A stretch of DNA of 52,409 bases from an uncultured Pedobacter sp. GTDB lineage: Bacteria; Bacteroidota; Bacteroidia; Sphingobacteriales; Sphingobacteriaceae. The position numbers were made by a program, and so were the translations under genes. Below the pieces are notes generated by a model. The model was given only the letters and a program-made list of their open reading frames with translations. It did no database searches and was not told the origin of the DNA. Shown in pieces: positions 32,920 through 42,711 of the stretch. Numbering within the stretch: the first letter of the stretch is position 1; every line of letters begins with the position of its first letter. The stretch is from positions 1 to 52,409 of the forward strand of contig NZ_CAMLIG010000028.1 in assembly GCF_946480185.1 (NCBI RefSeq), read 5' to 3'.

Positions 32920-34347
32920 ATGAAAAAATCAATTCTACTCTTATCCTTAGCGGTAATTTTTAGCGGAGCTTCACTAGCTCAAAACATTGCGAAAGCAAAG
33001 GTTTACAGTACGGTGAAAGGTAATGAAAAGCCGATGAGTTATGCCGGCGAACTTAATTTTAAAACTTTGCCCCAACCTTTAGAAACGGAACCTACTATAT
33101 TTATAGACCCTAACCGAACTTTCCAAACCATGGTTGGGATTGGTGGGGCGATTACTGACGCTTCCGCCGAAGTTTTTGCCAAGCTTTCTAAAGACAAACA
33201 ACAAGAACTGTTAAACGCCTATTACAGTAAGGACAAAGGCATTGGCTATACTTTGGCAAGAACAAATATGAACAGTTGCGATTTTTCCAGCAATTCTTAC
33301 ACTTATATCAAAGAAGGGGATAAATACTTAAAAACTTTTGACATTTCACACGATGACAAATATCGCCTGCCAATGATTCAGCAAGCTATAAAAACAGCCA
33401 ATAATAAGCTGAAACTTTTTGTTAGTCCGTGGTCTCCGCCAGCCTTTATGAAAGACAATAATAGTATGTTACAAGGCGGTAAATTGAAAGATGAGTTTAA
33501 ACAATCTTGGGCTAATTATTACGTAAAATACATTCAGGAATTAGGGAAAAGAAATATTCAAGTTTGGGGCTTAACGGTTCAAAATGAGCCCATGGCAAAA
33601 CAAAAATGGGAATCCTGCATTTTTACGGCCGAAGACGAAAGAGATTTTATTAAAAAGTATTTAGGTCCAACATTAGCTAAAGCTAAAATGGGCGATAAAA
33701 AATTGATTGCCTGGGATCATAACCGGGATTTAATTTACCAAAGAGCGAGTGTGATTTTAAGTGATCCGGAAGCGGCAAAATACGTTTGGGGAATAGGTTT
33801 CCACTGGTACGAGACCTGGACAGGGAGTCAAATGCTTTTCCAAAACCTCAACCGTGTTAAAGAAGCATTCCCGGATAAGGAATTAATTTTTACGGAAGGT
33901 TGTAAAGAGAAATTCAATTTAGATAGCGTTAACAATTGGTCTTTGGGCGAGCGTTACGGACATTCGATGATCAACGATTTTAACAGTGGAACTGCAGCTT
34001 GGACAGATTGGAATATTTTGTTGGATGAAAACGGCGGACCAAACCATGTAGGTAATTATTGCTTTGCGCCGATACATGCAAATGTTAAAACCAACGAGTT
34101 AATTTACACCAGTGCTTACTATTACATCGGTCAGTTTTCAAAGTTTATCGCCCCAGGCGCAAAAAGGGTCATCGTTTCGTCCAGTAGAGATGCTTTAGAA
34201 TCTACAGCTTTTGTTAACCCTGACGGTAAAATTGTAGTAGTGGTGATGAACAGAACTGACAACGATATTAAGCACCTTTTGTGGATTAAAGGAAAGGCAG
34301 CAGAAACCGTAAGTGCAGCGCATTCCATTAGCACTTATGTTCTTTAA
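32920..34347 (+). CDS. GH30 glycoside hydrolase, secreted (glucosylceramidase/beta-1,6-glucosidase type)
   Basis: A 475-residue GH30 enzyme with a type I signal peptide (cleavage after SLAQ, about residue 21), so probably periplasmic. The acid/base is E223 in VQNEP and the nucleophile E326 in FTEGC. MVGIGGAITDASAEVF (71-86) and SPWSPPAFMK are typical. It is clearly more distant from the two upstream GH30 proteins than these are from each other. A plausible division is surface endo-cleavage by the first two and periplasmic trimming by this one; this is inference. Confidence 0.88.
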   Translation: MKKSILLLSLAVIFSGASLAQNIAKAKVYSTVKGNEKPMSYAGELNFKTLPQPLETEPTIFIDPNRTFQTMVGIGGAITDASAEVFAKLSKDKQQELLNAYYSKDKGIGYTLARTNMNSCDFSSNSYTYIKEGDKYLKTFDISHDDKYRLPMIQQAIKTANNKLKLFVSPWSPPAFMKDNNSMLQGGKLKDEFKQSWANYYVKYIQELGKRNIQVWGLTVQNEPMAKQKWESCIFTAEDERDFIKKYLGPTLAKAKMGDKKLIAWDHNRDLIYQRASVILSDPEAAKYVWGIGFHWYETWTGSQMLFQNLNRVKEAFPDKELIFTEGCKEKFNLDSVNNWSLGERYGHSMINDFNSGTAAWTDWNILLDENGGPNHVGNYCFAPIHANVKTNELIYTSAYYYIGQFSKFIAPGAKRVIVSSSRDALESTAFVNPDGKIVVVVMNRTDNDIKHLLWIKGKAAETVSAAHSISTYVL

Positions 34348-34387
34348 TTATTAAGAAGGTTGTTTCGTCAGCTTGTCAGGCTGAGTA

Positions 34388-34414
34388 GAGTCGAAGCCTA
34401 TTGCATTTCGACTC
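34388..34414. repeat. REP-like palindrome GAGTCGAA...TTCGACTC
   Basis: A perfect 8-bp inverted repeat (34388-34395, 34407-34414) with an 11-base loop. Sequences with GAGTCGAAG next to CTGAG are frequent intergenic palindromes in Bacteroidetes, as far as I recall. It is in the gap between the third GH30 and the GH5 gene. Confidence 0.5.
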
Positions 34415-34425
34415 CGCTTTTGTCC

Positions 34426-34455
34426 ACGCAGGATCTTTCGCAGAAGACCCTGCGT
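34426..34455 (+). repeat. Strong hairpin just before the GH5 start
   Basis: ACGCAGG (34426-34432) pairs with CCTGCGT (34449-34455), and the inner TCTT (34434-34437) with AAGA (34444-34447), giving 11 paired bases around one mismatch and a 6-base loop. It ends 15 bases before the GH5 ATG. No T tract follows, so it is a REP or an mRNA stabilising/attenuating element. Confidence 0.5.
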
Positions 34456-34470
34456 TAAAAAACTATAAAC

Positions 34471-36204
34471 ATGAAAATCAAATTAAACAACCGTATTTTA
34501 CTGTTAGCCAATTTGCTGATGCTAACAACAGCTTCCCAATGCTTTTCGCAAGGTTTTCTAAAAGCCGATGGACAAAAAATTGTGGATGAAAAAGGAGAAA
34601 ATGTAATCCTGCGAGGGATGGGTTTAGGTGGTTGGATGTTGCAAGAAGGTTATATGTTTCATTTAGCAAATTTAGGACGACAGTACCGTATCAAAGAGGA
34701 AATCACAAAGTTGGTGGGCAAACAAAAAGCCACTGAATTTTACGATTTATGGCTAAAAAATAACACCACAAAAACAGATATCGACTCTTTAGCATCTTGG
34801 GGATTTAATTCGGTTAGGTTGCCGATGCATTACGCTTTATATACACCAGCGGTAGAAAATGAACCGATTGTCCGTCAAAACACTTGGATTCAAAAAGGTT
34901 TTGATATGACCGATAGCTTATTAGCTTGGTGCAAGGCCAACAAAATGTATCTCATTTTAGATTTACACGCCACACCGGGCGGACAAGGAAACGATCTAAA
35001 TATCTCCGATAGAAATCCTGATAAGCCATCTTTATGGGAAAGCGAAGCTAATCAGCAGAAAATGATTGCGCTTTGGCGAAAGCTTGCCGAAAGATATAAA
35101 GACGAACCTTGGATTGGCGGCTATGATATTATTAATGAACCAAACTGGGGATTTGAGCGCAAAGAAGATGTTAGAGGAACTGCCGAGAAAACCAACATTC
35201 CGTTACGAAAGCTAATGATAGAAGTTACCAAGGCAATAAGAGCGGTAGATCAAAAGCATATCATCATTATTGAGGGTAACGGCTTTGGGAATAACTACGC
35301 CGGCATTTTTCCTAAATGGGACGATAATATGGTGCTTAGCTTTCATAAATACGGAAACTTCAACAATACCGGAGCAATCCAAAAATTCCTTAATTATCGA
35401 AAAGAGCAGAATATACCGATCTGGTTGGGCGAATCAGGTGAAAACTCCAACACTTGGTTTACAGAAGCCATCAGCTTGGCGGAAAGAAATAATATTGGCT
35501 GGGCTTGGTGGCAATTAAAGAAAATCGGAATTAATAATCCCTTAGAAATTAAAATACCAGAAGGTTACCAAAAGCTATTGGCTTACTGGAACGGCAAAGG
35601 CGAGAAACCATCGGCAGATGAAGCTTGGAAAACCTTACAAGGGCTTGTGTCGGACACGAAAATCGAAAATACGGTTTATCATAAAGATATAATCGACGCT
35701 ATGTTTAGGCAGGTAAAAAATAAAACTGCTGAGCCATTTAAATCCAATTTAATAAAAAAAGGAATGGTCATCAACTCGGTTGATTACGATTTAGGCGCAC
35801 AACGCATCGCTTATTTTGATAAGGATACTGCTAGTTATCAATACACAGAGGGCGTAAACACTCGTGGAAACCGAGGCGGAAGTTACCGCAACGATGGTGT
35901 AGATATTAAAATCAATCTCGCTGGTGAACCCTATGTTTTCAATATTGAAGATGGCGAATGGTTACAGTACACGTTGGATGTGGAGAAAGCCGGGATTTAT
36001 AAAATCAGTGCAAAATTGTCGTCTGCGAAACCAGCAGGCCTAACGTTAATTAACGGAACAGAAAGTGCTACAATTGCGGTAAAATCAGCGCCACAGGAAT
36101 TTTGGCTTTCCCTAGGGAAATTCAATTTTAAACAAGGAAAAAATAGTATTAGATTAAAAGCTAAAGTGGGCGGATTTGAGTTTTACCAGTTGAAGTTTGA
36201 TTAA
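34471..36204 (+). CDS. GH5 glycoside hydrolase with C-terminal carbohydrate-binding module
   Basis: A 577-residue secreted enzyme. Signal peptide about 1-27; GH5 catalytic domain about 28-380 with ILRGMGLGGWM, the SVRLPMHY block (114-121), acid/base E223 in IINEPNWG and nucleophile E321 in WLGESGE. Residues about 440-577 form a CBM6-like beta-sandwich (GEWLQYTLDVEKAGIYKISAKLSS), likely binding glucan. GH5 covers cellulases, mannanases and exo-1,3- or 1,6-glucanases; with three GH30 genes upstream a beta-glucan substrate is favoured. It is the last gene of the locus, followed by a hairpin. Confidence 0.9.
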   Translation: MKIKLNNRILLLANLLMLTTASQCFSQGFLKADGQKIVDEKGENVILRGMGLGGWMLQEGYMFHLANLGRQYRIKEEITKLVGKQKATEFYDLWLKNNTTKTDIDSLASWGFNSVRLPMHYALYTPAVENEPIVRQNTWIQKGFDMTDSLLAWCKANKMYLILDLHATPGGQGNDLNISDRNPDKPSLWESEANQQKMIALWRKLAERYKDEPWIGGYDIINEPNWGFERKEDVRGTAEKTNIPLRKLMIEVTKAIRAVDQKHIIIIEGNGFGNNYAGIFPKWDDNMVLSFHKYGNFNNTGAIQKFLNYRKEQNIPIWLGESGENSNTWFTEAISLAERNNIGWAWWQLKKIGINNPLEIKIPEGYQKLLAYWNGKGEKPSADEAWKTLQGLVSDTKIENTVYHKDIIDAMFRQVKNKTAEPFKSNLIKKGMVINSVDYDLGAQRIAYFDKDTASYQYTEGVNTRGNRGGSYRNDGVDIKINLAGEPYVFNIEDGEWLQYTLDVEKAGIYKISAKLSSAKPAGLTLINGTESATIAVKSAPQEFWLSLGKFNFKQGKNSIRLKAKVGGFEFYQLKFD

Positions 36205-36224
36205 ATGAAGCTGTTAAGGTATAA

Positions 36225-36251
36225 AAACAGGCGCTTAGATTGAGCCTGTTT
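36225..36251. terminator. Hairpin between GH5 and SGNH genes
   Basis: AAACAGGC (36225-36232) and GCCTGTTT (36244-36251) make a perfect 8-bp stem with an 11-base loop between two convergent genes. The T tract on the plus strand is short; on the minus strand, TTTTATACC follows, so it may end both. Confidence 0.65.
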
Positions 36252-36292
36252 CCTTTAAATCTAATTATTTTAGGGTTTGGATGCCGTTGTAA

Positions 36293-37009
36293 CTACGGAT
36301 AGGCCAGAAATGCAACCTGCAATGCACCTAATTTTTTGTAGCCCGATACATTCATGTGGATTGGATCATGGTAATACAAAGACTGATTGTAAACATTATA
36401 TCCGCCTAAAGTAAACTGGTCAAGAAGGGGTATTCCATGCAGCGCACAAATTTGCTTTTGCACTTCCACATATTCATCCATGCCTTTTGGATAAAAAGGA
36501 TCGTAACCCCCTCTATCGTTAAAAGCTTTACTTGAGGTAAAAAAGTAGATGGTCGCTTTAGGATTGATCTCATAAATTTTCTTGATGCAATAGTTAATTC
36601 CGCCTGCTTGGCTGGTTAATTTTTCTTTATCATAATTGTCGAATGCTGTATAATCAGTATAAGACCCAATCGCTCTGTGACCTGTATAATCATTGGTGGA
36701 CGCCCAAAGCACATAAATATCAAAAACTCCAGCTTCATCAACTTGTTGCTGTAGAGATTTACCTTGCAAAGACGAGAAACCTGCTCCACTAACGCCATAA
36801 TTAGTGATTTTCATTCCCAAATATTTTTTCCACATCACTTTAGCGCTATCACTCGGTGGAATTACAGAAACAGAGCCACCAAATACTGCCACAGATTTTC
36901 CGTAATTAAAGGAATTTGTAAATGTTGTTTGGCTAATCTTACTTTGGGAGAAAACAGTACTGGAAAGTAAAAAAAATAGGATGGTGAGATAATTTTTATT
37001 TTTTTTCAT
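36293..37009 (-). CDS. SGNH/GDSL-type hydrolase, secreted
   Basis: A 238-residue protein with a signal peptide (1-21, ending VFSQ) and SGNH-hydrolase blocks: the nucleophile Ser46 in VFGGSVS (block I, GGS instead of GDS), the STND block with N106 (block III), and the DPIHMN block with the Asp-His pair near 216-219 (block V). The fold includes acetyl-esterases and lipases that act on polysaccharide side groups. A role in removing acetyl groups from the glycan used by the neighbouring loci is inference. It is convergent with the GH5 gene. Confidence 0.82.
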   Translation of the reverse strand: MKKNKNYLTILFFLLSSTVFSQSKISQTTFTNSFNYGKSVAVFGGSVSVIPPSDSAKVMWKKYLGMKITNYGVSGAGFSSLQGKSLQQQVDEAGVFDIYVLWASTNDYTGHRAIGSYTDYTAFDNYDKEKLTSQAGGINYCIKKIYEINPKATIYFFTSSKAFNDRGGYDPFYPKGMDEYVEVQKQICALHGIPLLDQFTLGGYNVYNQSLYYHDPIHMNVSGYKKLGALQVAFLAYP

Positions 37010-37649
37010 TAGAATGGATTTAAGATTTTTAAATAGACCCGAATTGTAAACAGGTTATTAATATACGTAATTTTTTTGATGGCGCTAAAAGCAGGAAATT
37101 CTTTCTGGGCGTTTAAGAGAATTGATAGCGTCAAAACAAAGAATAGAGTCACATTAATCTTAATGCTATCACTGCCTATTTGGTTTTTATCAAGGCGAAA
37201 GCAAAATGGCCTTTTCAAAAATAATGACTGTTATCCAGTATCATTTAATGAGATATATCTACTTGTTCAGATTCTTAAAATCCCCTTTGGATGGATGGGT
37301 AGAATTGAACAATTAAAGCAATTCCAATTATGCCTGTTGAAATATAGGAGATTAAATTTGCAAAGGATTAAAAAATGCTTTGATGACCCCTCAACTGAGC
37401 TCTGTTGAAATCTTTATTTTAATCCTACAGTAATTAATTAAAATATAACCTTTAAAATTTACTATGTTAGCATAATAAATTTATTTAAAATATAATTATT
37501 ACAACAATGTAATGATTTTGTTGCATTTCTATCAATCCAACAACTTTTGTGTAACAAAAATGATATAAATAAGCGTGTTTATTGTAAATATTTTAATTAA
37601 TTGATACACAGCAATTTAAATTAAATTGTTAAAAATTGTTAAATATTTA

Positions 37650-37682
37650 TTTGTTTTTAACATGTACTAGGTGTTATATTTA
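37650..37682 (+). promoter_or_regulatory. Putative promoter of the third SusC/SusD unit
   Basis: TTTG at 37650-37653 and TATATTTA at 37675-37682 lie 21 bases apart and match TTTG...TAnnTTTG with one mismatch, giving a leader of about 40 bases. The rest of the 716-base gap 37010-37725 is very AT-rich and shows no convincing gene; short frames there do not look like protein. Confidence 0.4.
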
Positions 37683-37725
37683 GAATAATTAACACTTATT
37701 ACTAATCACTTTATTTTTTAATTGT

Positions 37726-40700
37726 ATGAAAAAACTTGTACAAAGTTTATTCGTCTTGCTGTTAATAGCATCAACTGTGCTAGCACAAGATAGAAGAATT
37801 ACAGGAAAGGTAACCGCGTCTGAAGACGGGCTTCCATTACCTGGTGTTTCAGTTAAAGTAGTTGGAACAAATCAAGGGACGCAAACCGACGCAAATGGTA
37901 ATTTTACCATTAACGTACCAACAAATTCGAAATCTTTAGAGATATCTTATATTGGATTTGTAAATCAGATTATTACGATAGGAGCAAAAACTAACTTTAA
38001 TGTGTCTTTAGTGAACGACACCAAAGCACTATCGGAAGTGGTTGTTGTAGGATATTCCACTACTACACAACAGGCTTTCACCGGTTCGGCAAAAGTTATT
38101 TCTAACGAAAACTTAGAAAGAAAGGCTGTGTCTAATATTTCGCAGGCACTTTCTGGTGAGGTTTCCGGGGTAAATGTGATTAACACAAGTGGACAGCCTG
38201 GCACAACAGCCACAATCCGAGTTAGAGGTTTTGGATCTGTTAATGGAAATAGAGACCCTTTATATGTAGTTGACGGAGCACCTATTGTTAGCAATACTGT
38301 TAACACAGTTAATCCTTTAAGTGCAATTAATCCCGATGACATCGACAACGTAACTATTTTGAAAGACGCTGCCGCGACCGCTATTTACGGGTCAAGAGGT
38401 GCCAATGGCGTTGTATTGATTACTACTAAAAGCGGTAAAGGAAAACCTTCCTTTATTGAGGTGAATGGACAGACTGGAACAAATAAACAAATACTTCCAC
38501 GTTATGATGTGATAAAATCGCCTGAACAATATATCGGTTTGGTATGGGAAGGTCTTTACAATGAGGCTGCTGCAAACGGAGCTAGTAATCCAACAAACAC
38601 AGCCAATTCACGTCTTTTTAACAGTAACTATAGTGTAAGTTCTAAATATAACATGTGGAACGTCTCCAACGGTGCTGACTTAATTGACCCAACTACAAGA
38701 ACTGTAAAGCCCGGGGTAACCCGAAAATATGATCCTGAAAATTGGGAGGATTATGGTTTTCAAAATTCGTCAAGAAATGAAGCTAATATAAAATTCGGGG
38801 GGTCAAACGATGCAACCAATTATTACAGCTCATTTGGATATTTAAACGACGTAGGTTACTCAGTTGGTTCTGATTACAAAAGATTGTCTGGAAGATTAAA
38901 CTTAAACCAGAAAATAAAATCTTGGATTACAGGCTCGATAAATTTAGGTTATTCAAAGTCAACAACAAATAGAGGTGGGCAATCTGAAGATTCAGGAAGT
39001 ATTTTTTGGTTTGCAGATAATATTCCATCTATCTATCCCTTGTTTTTACGTGACGCAACGGGGGCATTTGTTTCCGACCCAATATTTGGTGGAAATCAAT
39101 ATGATTATGGTGTAGGCAGAGGTTTTGGCGCTCTGACAAATGCTATAGCAGATGCTACATACGATATCCAACGTGACAAAAGAAACGACTTAAATGGAGT
39201 CGGTTCTTTGAAATTTGATTTGGCAAAGGGATTAACATTTGAAACTCGCTTGGGGATCCAATACTATAACAACATTTATAATTTAAGAAATAATAAATAC
39301 TATGGATCTGCCGCTGGTCAAAACGGAAGTTTATTCCAACGTAGAACAGAATTAGAGTCAAATAATTTTCTAAATTTATTGAGATATACAAAAACGCTTG
39401 GAGAACACAACTTTGAGATTTTAGCGGCCCATGAGTCCACAGATTACAGGTTAAATGTTGCAGCCTTCTCTTCTTATAATCTGGTAGATCCTGATATCTT
39501 AGATTTCAATAATGCAGTAGTTTCAAATCCGAATAGCTCATATACCAATGCTTATAAATTAGACAGTTATTTTTCACAGCTTAATTATAATTATAAATCA
39601 ACCTATTATTTATCTGGTAGTATAAGAAGAGATGGTAGTTCTAGATTTGTTAGAAATAAATGGGGCACTTTCGGTTCGATGGGTGCCGCATGGATTTTAT
39701 CAAATGAAAGCTTTATGGAACAAGCTAAGCAATTGTTCCCTTATTTAAAACTTAAGACTAGCTATGGACTAATCGGCGATCAAGAGGGTGTCGGTTTTTA
39801 TCCTGGCTACGATTTATATAGCATAAATAACTTGGATGATAACCCAGCTCTTTCTTTTGATACTAAAGGAAATCCAGATTTAACATGGGAAACTGCAAAA
39901 ATTTTCCAGACAGGGGTTGAATTTGATCTTAAAAAATATATAAGCGGTTCGGTTGATTACTATATTAAAAATACTGATGATTTAATCTTTGACAGAAGAG
40001 TTGGTCCATCAATAGGCTATGCCTTAATAAAAGTGAACGGCGGAAAATTGAGAAACCAAGGGCTAGAGTTTGATTTAACCGGACATATTTTAAAAACAAA
40101 TGATTACAGACTAGATTTAACAGTAAACGGTGCTCTGTATAAAAATAAGCTTACTGAAATGCCGATTGATCCTGTAACTGGAAAGCAAAAACCTCTTGAT
40201 ATTCAGGCACCTTATGCTTACAGCGTTGGACACTCCATTTATGATTTTTATATGAGGAATTTTGCTGGTGTTGACCCTGCAGATGGATTAAGCACATGGA
40301 CTCGATACTATAATGATGCTAATAACAATGGTTCGATAGATACAGGAGAAGGTATTACAAGTCTTTCCCAGTATTTAGCTGATAATCCATCAGTAAATCA
40401 ATCTGACTTAAAAACAACAACAACAAAAACTTACGCCAATGCAACGCAATATTATGTAGGTAAATCTTCTATTCCTAAAGTAAGGGGAGCTGTAAATCTT
40501 TCTGCCGGTTATAAAAGTTTTGATTTAGGCGTCCAAATGCTTTACAATTTAGGAGGCTACTCTTATGATTATGCTTACGCAAGTCTAATGAGTAATGATG
40601 CTGTTGGAAGTAATAACTGGAGCACAGATATTTTAAATAGGTGGCAAAAAGCTGGTGATGTAACAGATGTTCCAAGAATATCTAACGACAATGACCCTAA

Positions 40701-40962
40701 TGTGAGTTCACTTTCTACTAGATTTATTACTAAAGCTAACTATCTTATTTTAAATAATGTGCGGTTATCTTACGAGTTACCAAAAAATTATCTAAGTAAA
40801 GTAGGTTTGGCTGGCTGTTCCCTATGGGTTTCCGGAGACAATTTATGGATTCATTCCGCAAGAGATGGTTTTAATCCGATGATTTCTGAGTCTGGGGAAT
40901 CGGACATATACACCTATTCTCCCCTTTCGACTTTAACTTTAGGCTTAAAAGTGAAATTATAA
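37726..40962 (+). CDS. SusC/RagA TonB-dependent receptor
   Basis: A 1078-residue SusC-type importer. The signal peptide ends VLAQ (residue 21), followed by a carboxypeptidase-regulatory-like domain (about 24-105, ITGKVTASEDGLPLPGVSV), the TonB-box/plug region (EVVVVGYSTTTQQAFTGS to YGSRGANGVVLITTKSG) and the barrel ending TLGLKVKL. There is no STN domain, so it is not coupled to a FecR. SusD follows after 2 bases. The third receptor set of the window, and its glycan is unknown; it is separated from the GH30 locus by a convergent gene. Confidence 0.95.
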   Translation: MKKLVQSLFVLLLIASTVLAQDRRITGKVTASEDGLPLPGVSVKVVGTNQGTQTDANGNFTINVPTNSKSLEISYIGFVNQIITIGAKTNFNVSLVNDTKALSEVVVVGYSTTTQQAFTGSAKVISNENLERKAVSNISQALSGEVSGVNVINTSGQPGTTATIRVRGFGSVNGNRDPLYVVDGAPIVSNTVNTVNPLSAINPDDIDNVTILKDAAATAIYGSRGANGVVLITTKSGKGKPSFIEVNGQTGTNKQILPRYDVIKSPEQYIGLVWEGLYNEAAANGASNPTNTANSRLFNSNYSVSSKYNMWNVSNGADLIDPTTRTVKPGVTRKYDPENWEDYGFQNSSRNEANIKFGGSNDATNYYSSFGYLNDVGYSVGSDYKRLSGRLNLNQKIKSWITGSINLGYSKSTTNRGGQSEDSGSIFWFADNIPSIYPLFLRDATGAFVSDPIFGGNQYDYGVGRGFGALTNAIADATYDIQRDKRNDLNGVGSLKFDLAKGLTFETRLGIQYYNNIYNLRNNKYYGSAAGQNGSLFQRRTELESNNFLNLLRYTKTLGEHNFEILAAHESTDYRLNVAAFSSYNLVDPDILDFNNAVVSNPNSSYTNAYKLDSYFSQLNYNYKSTYYLSGSIRRDGSSRFVRNKWGTFGSMGAAWILSNESFMEQAKQLFPYLKLKTSYGLIGDQEGVGFYPGYDLYSINNLDDNPALSFDTKGNPDLTWETAKIFQTGVEFDLKKYISGSVDYYIKNTDDLIFDRRVGPSIGYALIKVNGGKLRNQGLEFDLTGHILKTNDYRLDLTVNGALYKNKLTEMPIDPVTGKQKPLDIQAPYAYSVGHSIYDFYMRNFAGVDPADGLSTWTRYYNDANNNGSIDTGEGITSLSQYLADNPSVNQSDLKTTTTKTYANATQYYVGKSSIPKVRGAVNLSAGYKSFDLGVQMLYNLGGYSYDYAYASLMSNDAVGSNNWSTDILNRWQKAGDVTDVPRISNDNDPNVSSLSTRFITKANYLILNNVRLSYELPKNYLSKVGLAGCSLWVSGDNLWIHSARDGFNPMISESGESDIYTYSPLSTLTLGLKVKL

Positions 40963-40964
40963 TT

Positions 40965-42533
40965 TTGAAAGTTATGAAAACTAAAATATTAATATATGCC
41001 ACTCTTACAATTTTATTTGTAGGATGTAAAAAGGATTTTTTGGATGAAAAACCAACTGAAAAATTATCACCTGAACAAATTGCAAAAGCAGCGGAAAAAG
41101 ACCCTTCTCTTCTAAACGGATCTATTGCAGGTATTTACGCTTTAATGTATCAGACTGGCACTGGCGGAACAACCTCTGATGACGATTTTGGCCAGAAAGG
41201 TTTTGATATCTATAGTGATATGGTTTCTTCTGATATGGTGTTAGGGAATACAATCTATGGTTGGTATTCCAATGTTGCCAAATACCAATCTACAACAGAT
41301 TTTACACGAACAGATGCCTATAAACCTTGGAGATATTACTATCAAATCGTGTTAGGAGCTAATACCGTAATTAACGCATTAGGAGGTAATGATGTTGAGC
41401 CAACAGACGCGACTAAAGCTGTTATGGGACAAGCCAGGGCACTTAGAGCTTATGCCTACTTTTATCTTTCGCAATTATACGCAAAAGGATATGGGGACGG
41501 CAACACGAAAATATTACCGATTTACAAGGATACTAAAGTACCTAATCAACCTTTGAGCACAACTAAAGACGTTTACGACTTTATGATTGACGATTTAACA
41601 AAAGCAGTAGATTATCTTAACGGATTCACTAGAAGTTCAAAATCTCAAATAAATAAATATGTTGCAGAAGGTTTATTAGCTTATGTTTATGCAGCGAGAG
41701 GTGCAAATGAGGATTTGGCGAAAGTTGTAACTCTTACAGATGATGCTATAGCTAACAGTGGGTTAAGATTAAACAATGCGAACGAAGTAGTAGCAGAACT
41801 TGATGCCGACGGAAACCTATTAAATCCTCAATCTGGTTTTAATGACGTTAATAATGCTAGCTGGATGTGGGGAACAGACTTAACTTTAGCCAGTAATTTA
41901 GATTTAGTTTCTTGGTGGGGCCAAGTAGACGTATTTACTTATAGTTATGCATGGGCAGGTGATCCTAAAGTAATAGACAAAGGATTATATGACAAGATCC
42001 GGTCTGATGATGTAAGAAAAAAACAGTTCGATCCTGAAAACGGAGGTTTAGAGCTTTTACCAATGTACGCAGACGAGGGGTATAGTGCCGGTGACTTAGA
42101 TTATATTCCAGTAAACAAATTTTTTGCTCCAGCAAGAACCTTTGGCGGTCAAAGACAAATAACATCAGATTATCTATACATGCGTATGGAAGAGATGTAT
42201 CTACTTAATGCTGAAGCGAAAGCTAAATTAGGTCAGGATGGCCCTGCAAGAGACCGATTGAAAGAACTTTTGTCAAAAAGAATTACAGATATAACATATG
42301 TTGATGCTCTGAGCGGTCAGGCGTTAAAGGACGAGATTTATTTACAGACTAGAATTGAACTTTGGGGCGAGGGAAAAAGTTACTTAGCTATGAAGAGAGA
42401 TAAAGCGACCATCACAAGAGGATCTAACCACCTGTTTTTTGCAGGCCAGTCATTCCCTTATAATGATGACAAATTAACTTTCCCAATTCCACAAGCTGAG
42501 ATTATTAATAATCCGGCCTTAGTTGGCAACTAA
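40965..42533 (+). CDS. SusD/RagB family surface lipoprotein
   Basis: A 522-residue SusD-type lipoprotein. Lipobox LFVGC places the lipidated cysteine at residue 21, followed by KKDFLDEKPTE. The TPR helix QARALRAYAYFYLSQLYAKGYG (about 150-170) and the C-terminal RMEEMYLLNAEAKAKL and RIELWGEGKSYLAMKR segments are family marks. An ATG three codons downstream (40974) may be the true start. It is the partner of the SusC just upstream, and the pair ends at a clear terminator, with no enzyme gene in the same transcript. Confidence 0.95.
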   Translation: MKVMKTKILIYATLTILFVGCKKDFLDEKPTEKLSPEQIAKAAEKDPSLLNGSIAGIYALMYQTGTGGTTSDDDFGQKGFDIYSDMVSSDMVLGNTIYGWYSNVAKYQSTTDFTRTDAYKPWRYYYQIVLGANTVINALGGNDVEPTDATKAVMGQARALRAYAYFYLSQLYAKGYGDGNTKILPIYKDTKVPNQPLSTTKDVYDFMIDDLTKAVDYLNGFTRSSKSQINKYVAEGLLAYVYAARGANEDLAKVVTLTDDAIANSGLRLNNANEVVAELDADGNLLNPQSGFNDVNNASWMWGTDLTLASNLDLVSWWGQVDVFTYSYAWAGDPKVIDKGLYDKIRSDDVRKKQFDPENGGLELLPMYADEGYSAGDLDYIPVNKFFAPARTFGGQRQITSDYLYMRMEEMYLLNAEAKAKLGQDGPARDRLKELLSKRITDITYVDALSGQALKDEIYLQTRIELWGEGKSYLAMKRDKATITRGSNHLFFAGQSFPYNDDKLTFPIPQAEIINNPALVGN

Positions 42534-42556
42534 TAGTTAGCAACTTACTATTATAT

Positions 42557-42594
42557 AATCCTCATTAGCTATTACGCTTTTGAGGATTTTTTTT
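42557..42594 (+). terminator. Rho-independent terminator after the third SusD
   Basis: AATCCTCA (42557-42564) and TGAGGATT (42581-42588) form an 8-bp stem with a 16-base loop, followed by six T (eight counting the stem end). It separates the SusC/SusD unit from the GHL10 gene. Confidence 0.8.
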
Positions 42595-42674
42595 AAGAAA
42601 TTTAAAGTAACAGCACTGAATTTTGTAGGTTCGCTAACTTGTAAGGAAACTTTTTATCCCCCCGCCAAATTCCC

Positions 42675-42682
42675 TATCTTTG
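42675..42682 (+). promoter_or_regulatory. -7 promoter element of the GHL10 gene
   Basis: TATCTTTG is an exact match to the Bacteroidetes -7 consensus TAnnTTTG and lies 29 bases before the ATG. The -33 region is only T-rich. Predicted leader about 22 bases. Confidence 0.6.
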
Positions 42683-42711
42683 CGCTTTCCAAAAATTAAA
42701 TCCAACTTTTA

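Noticed and set aside
37009..37408. Opposed short frames of 69 and 110 codons in the gap before the third SusC
   Set aside because: They overlap each other, have low-complexity AT-driven composition and match nothing I recognise.
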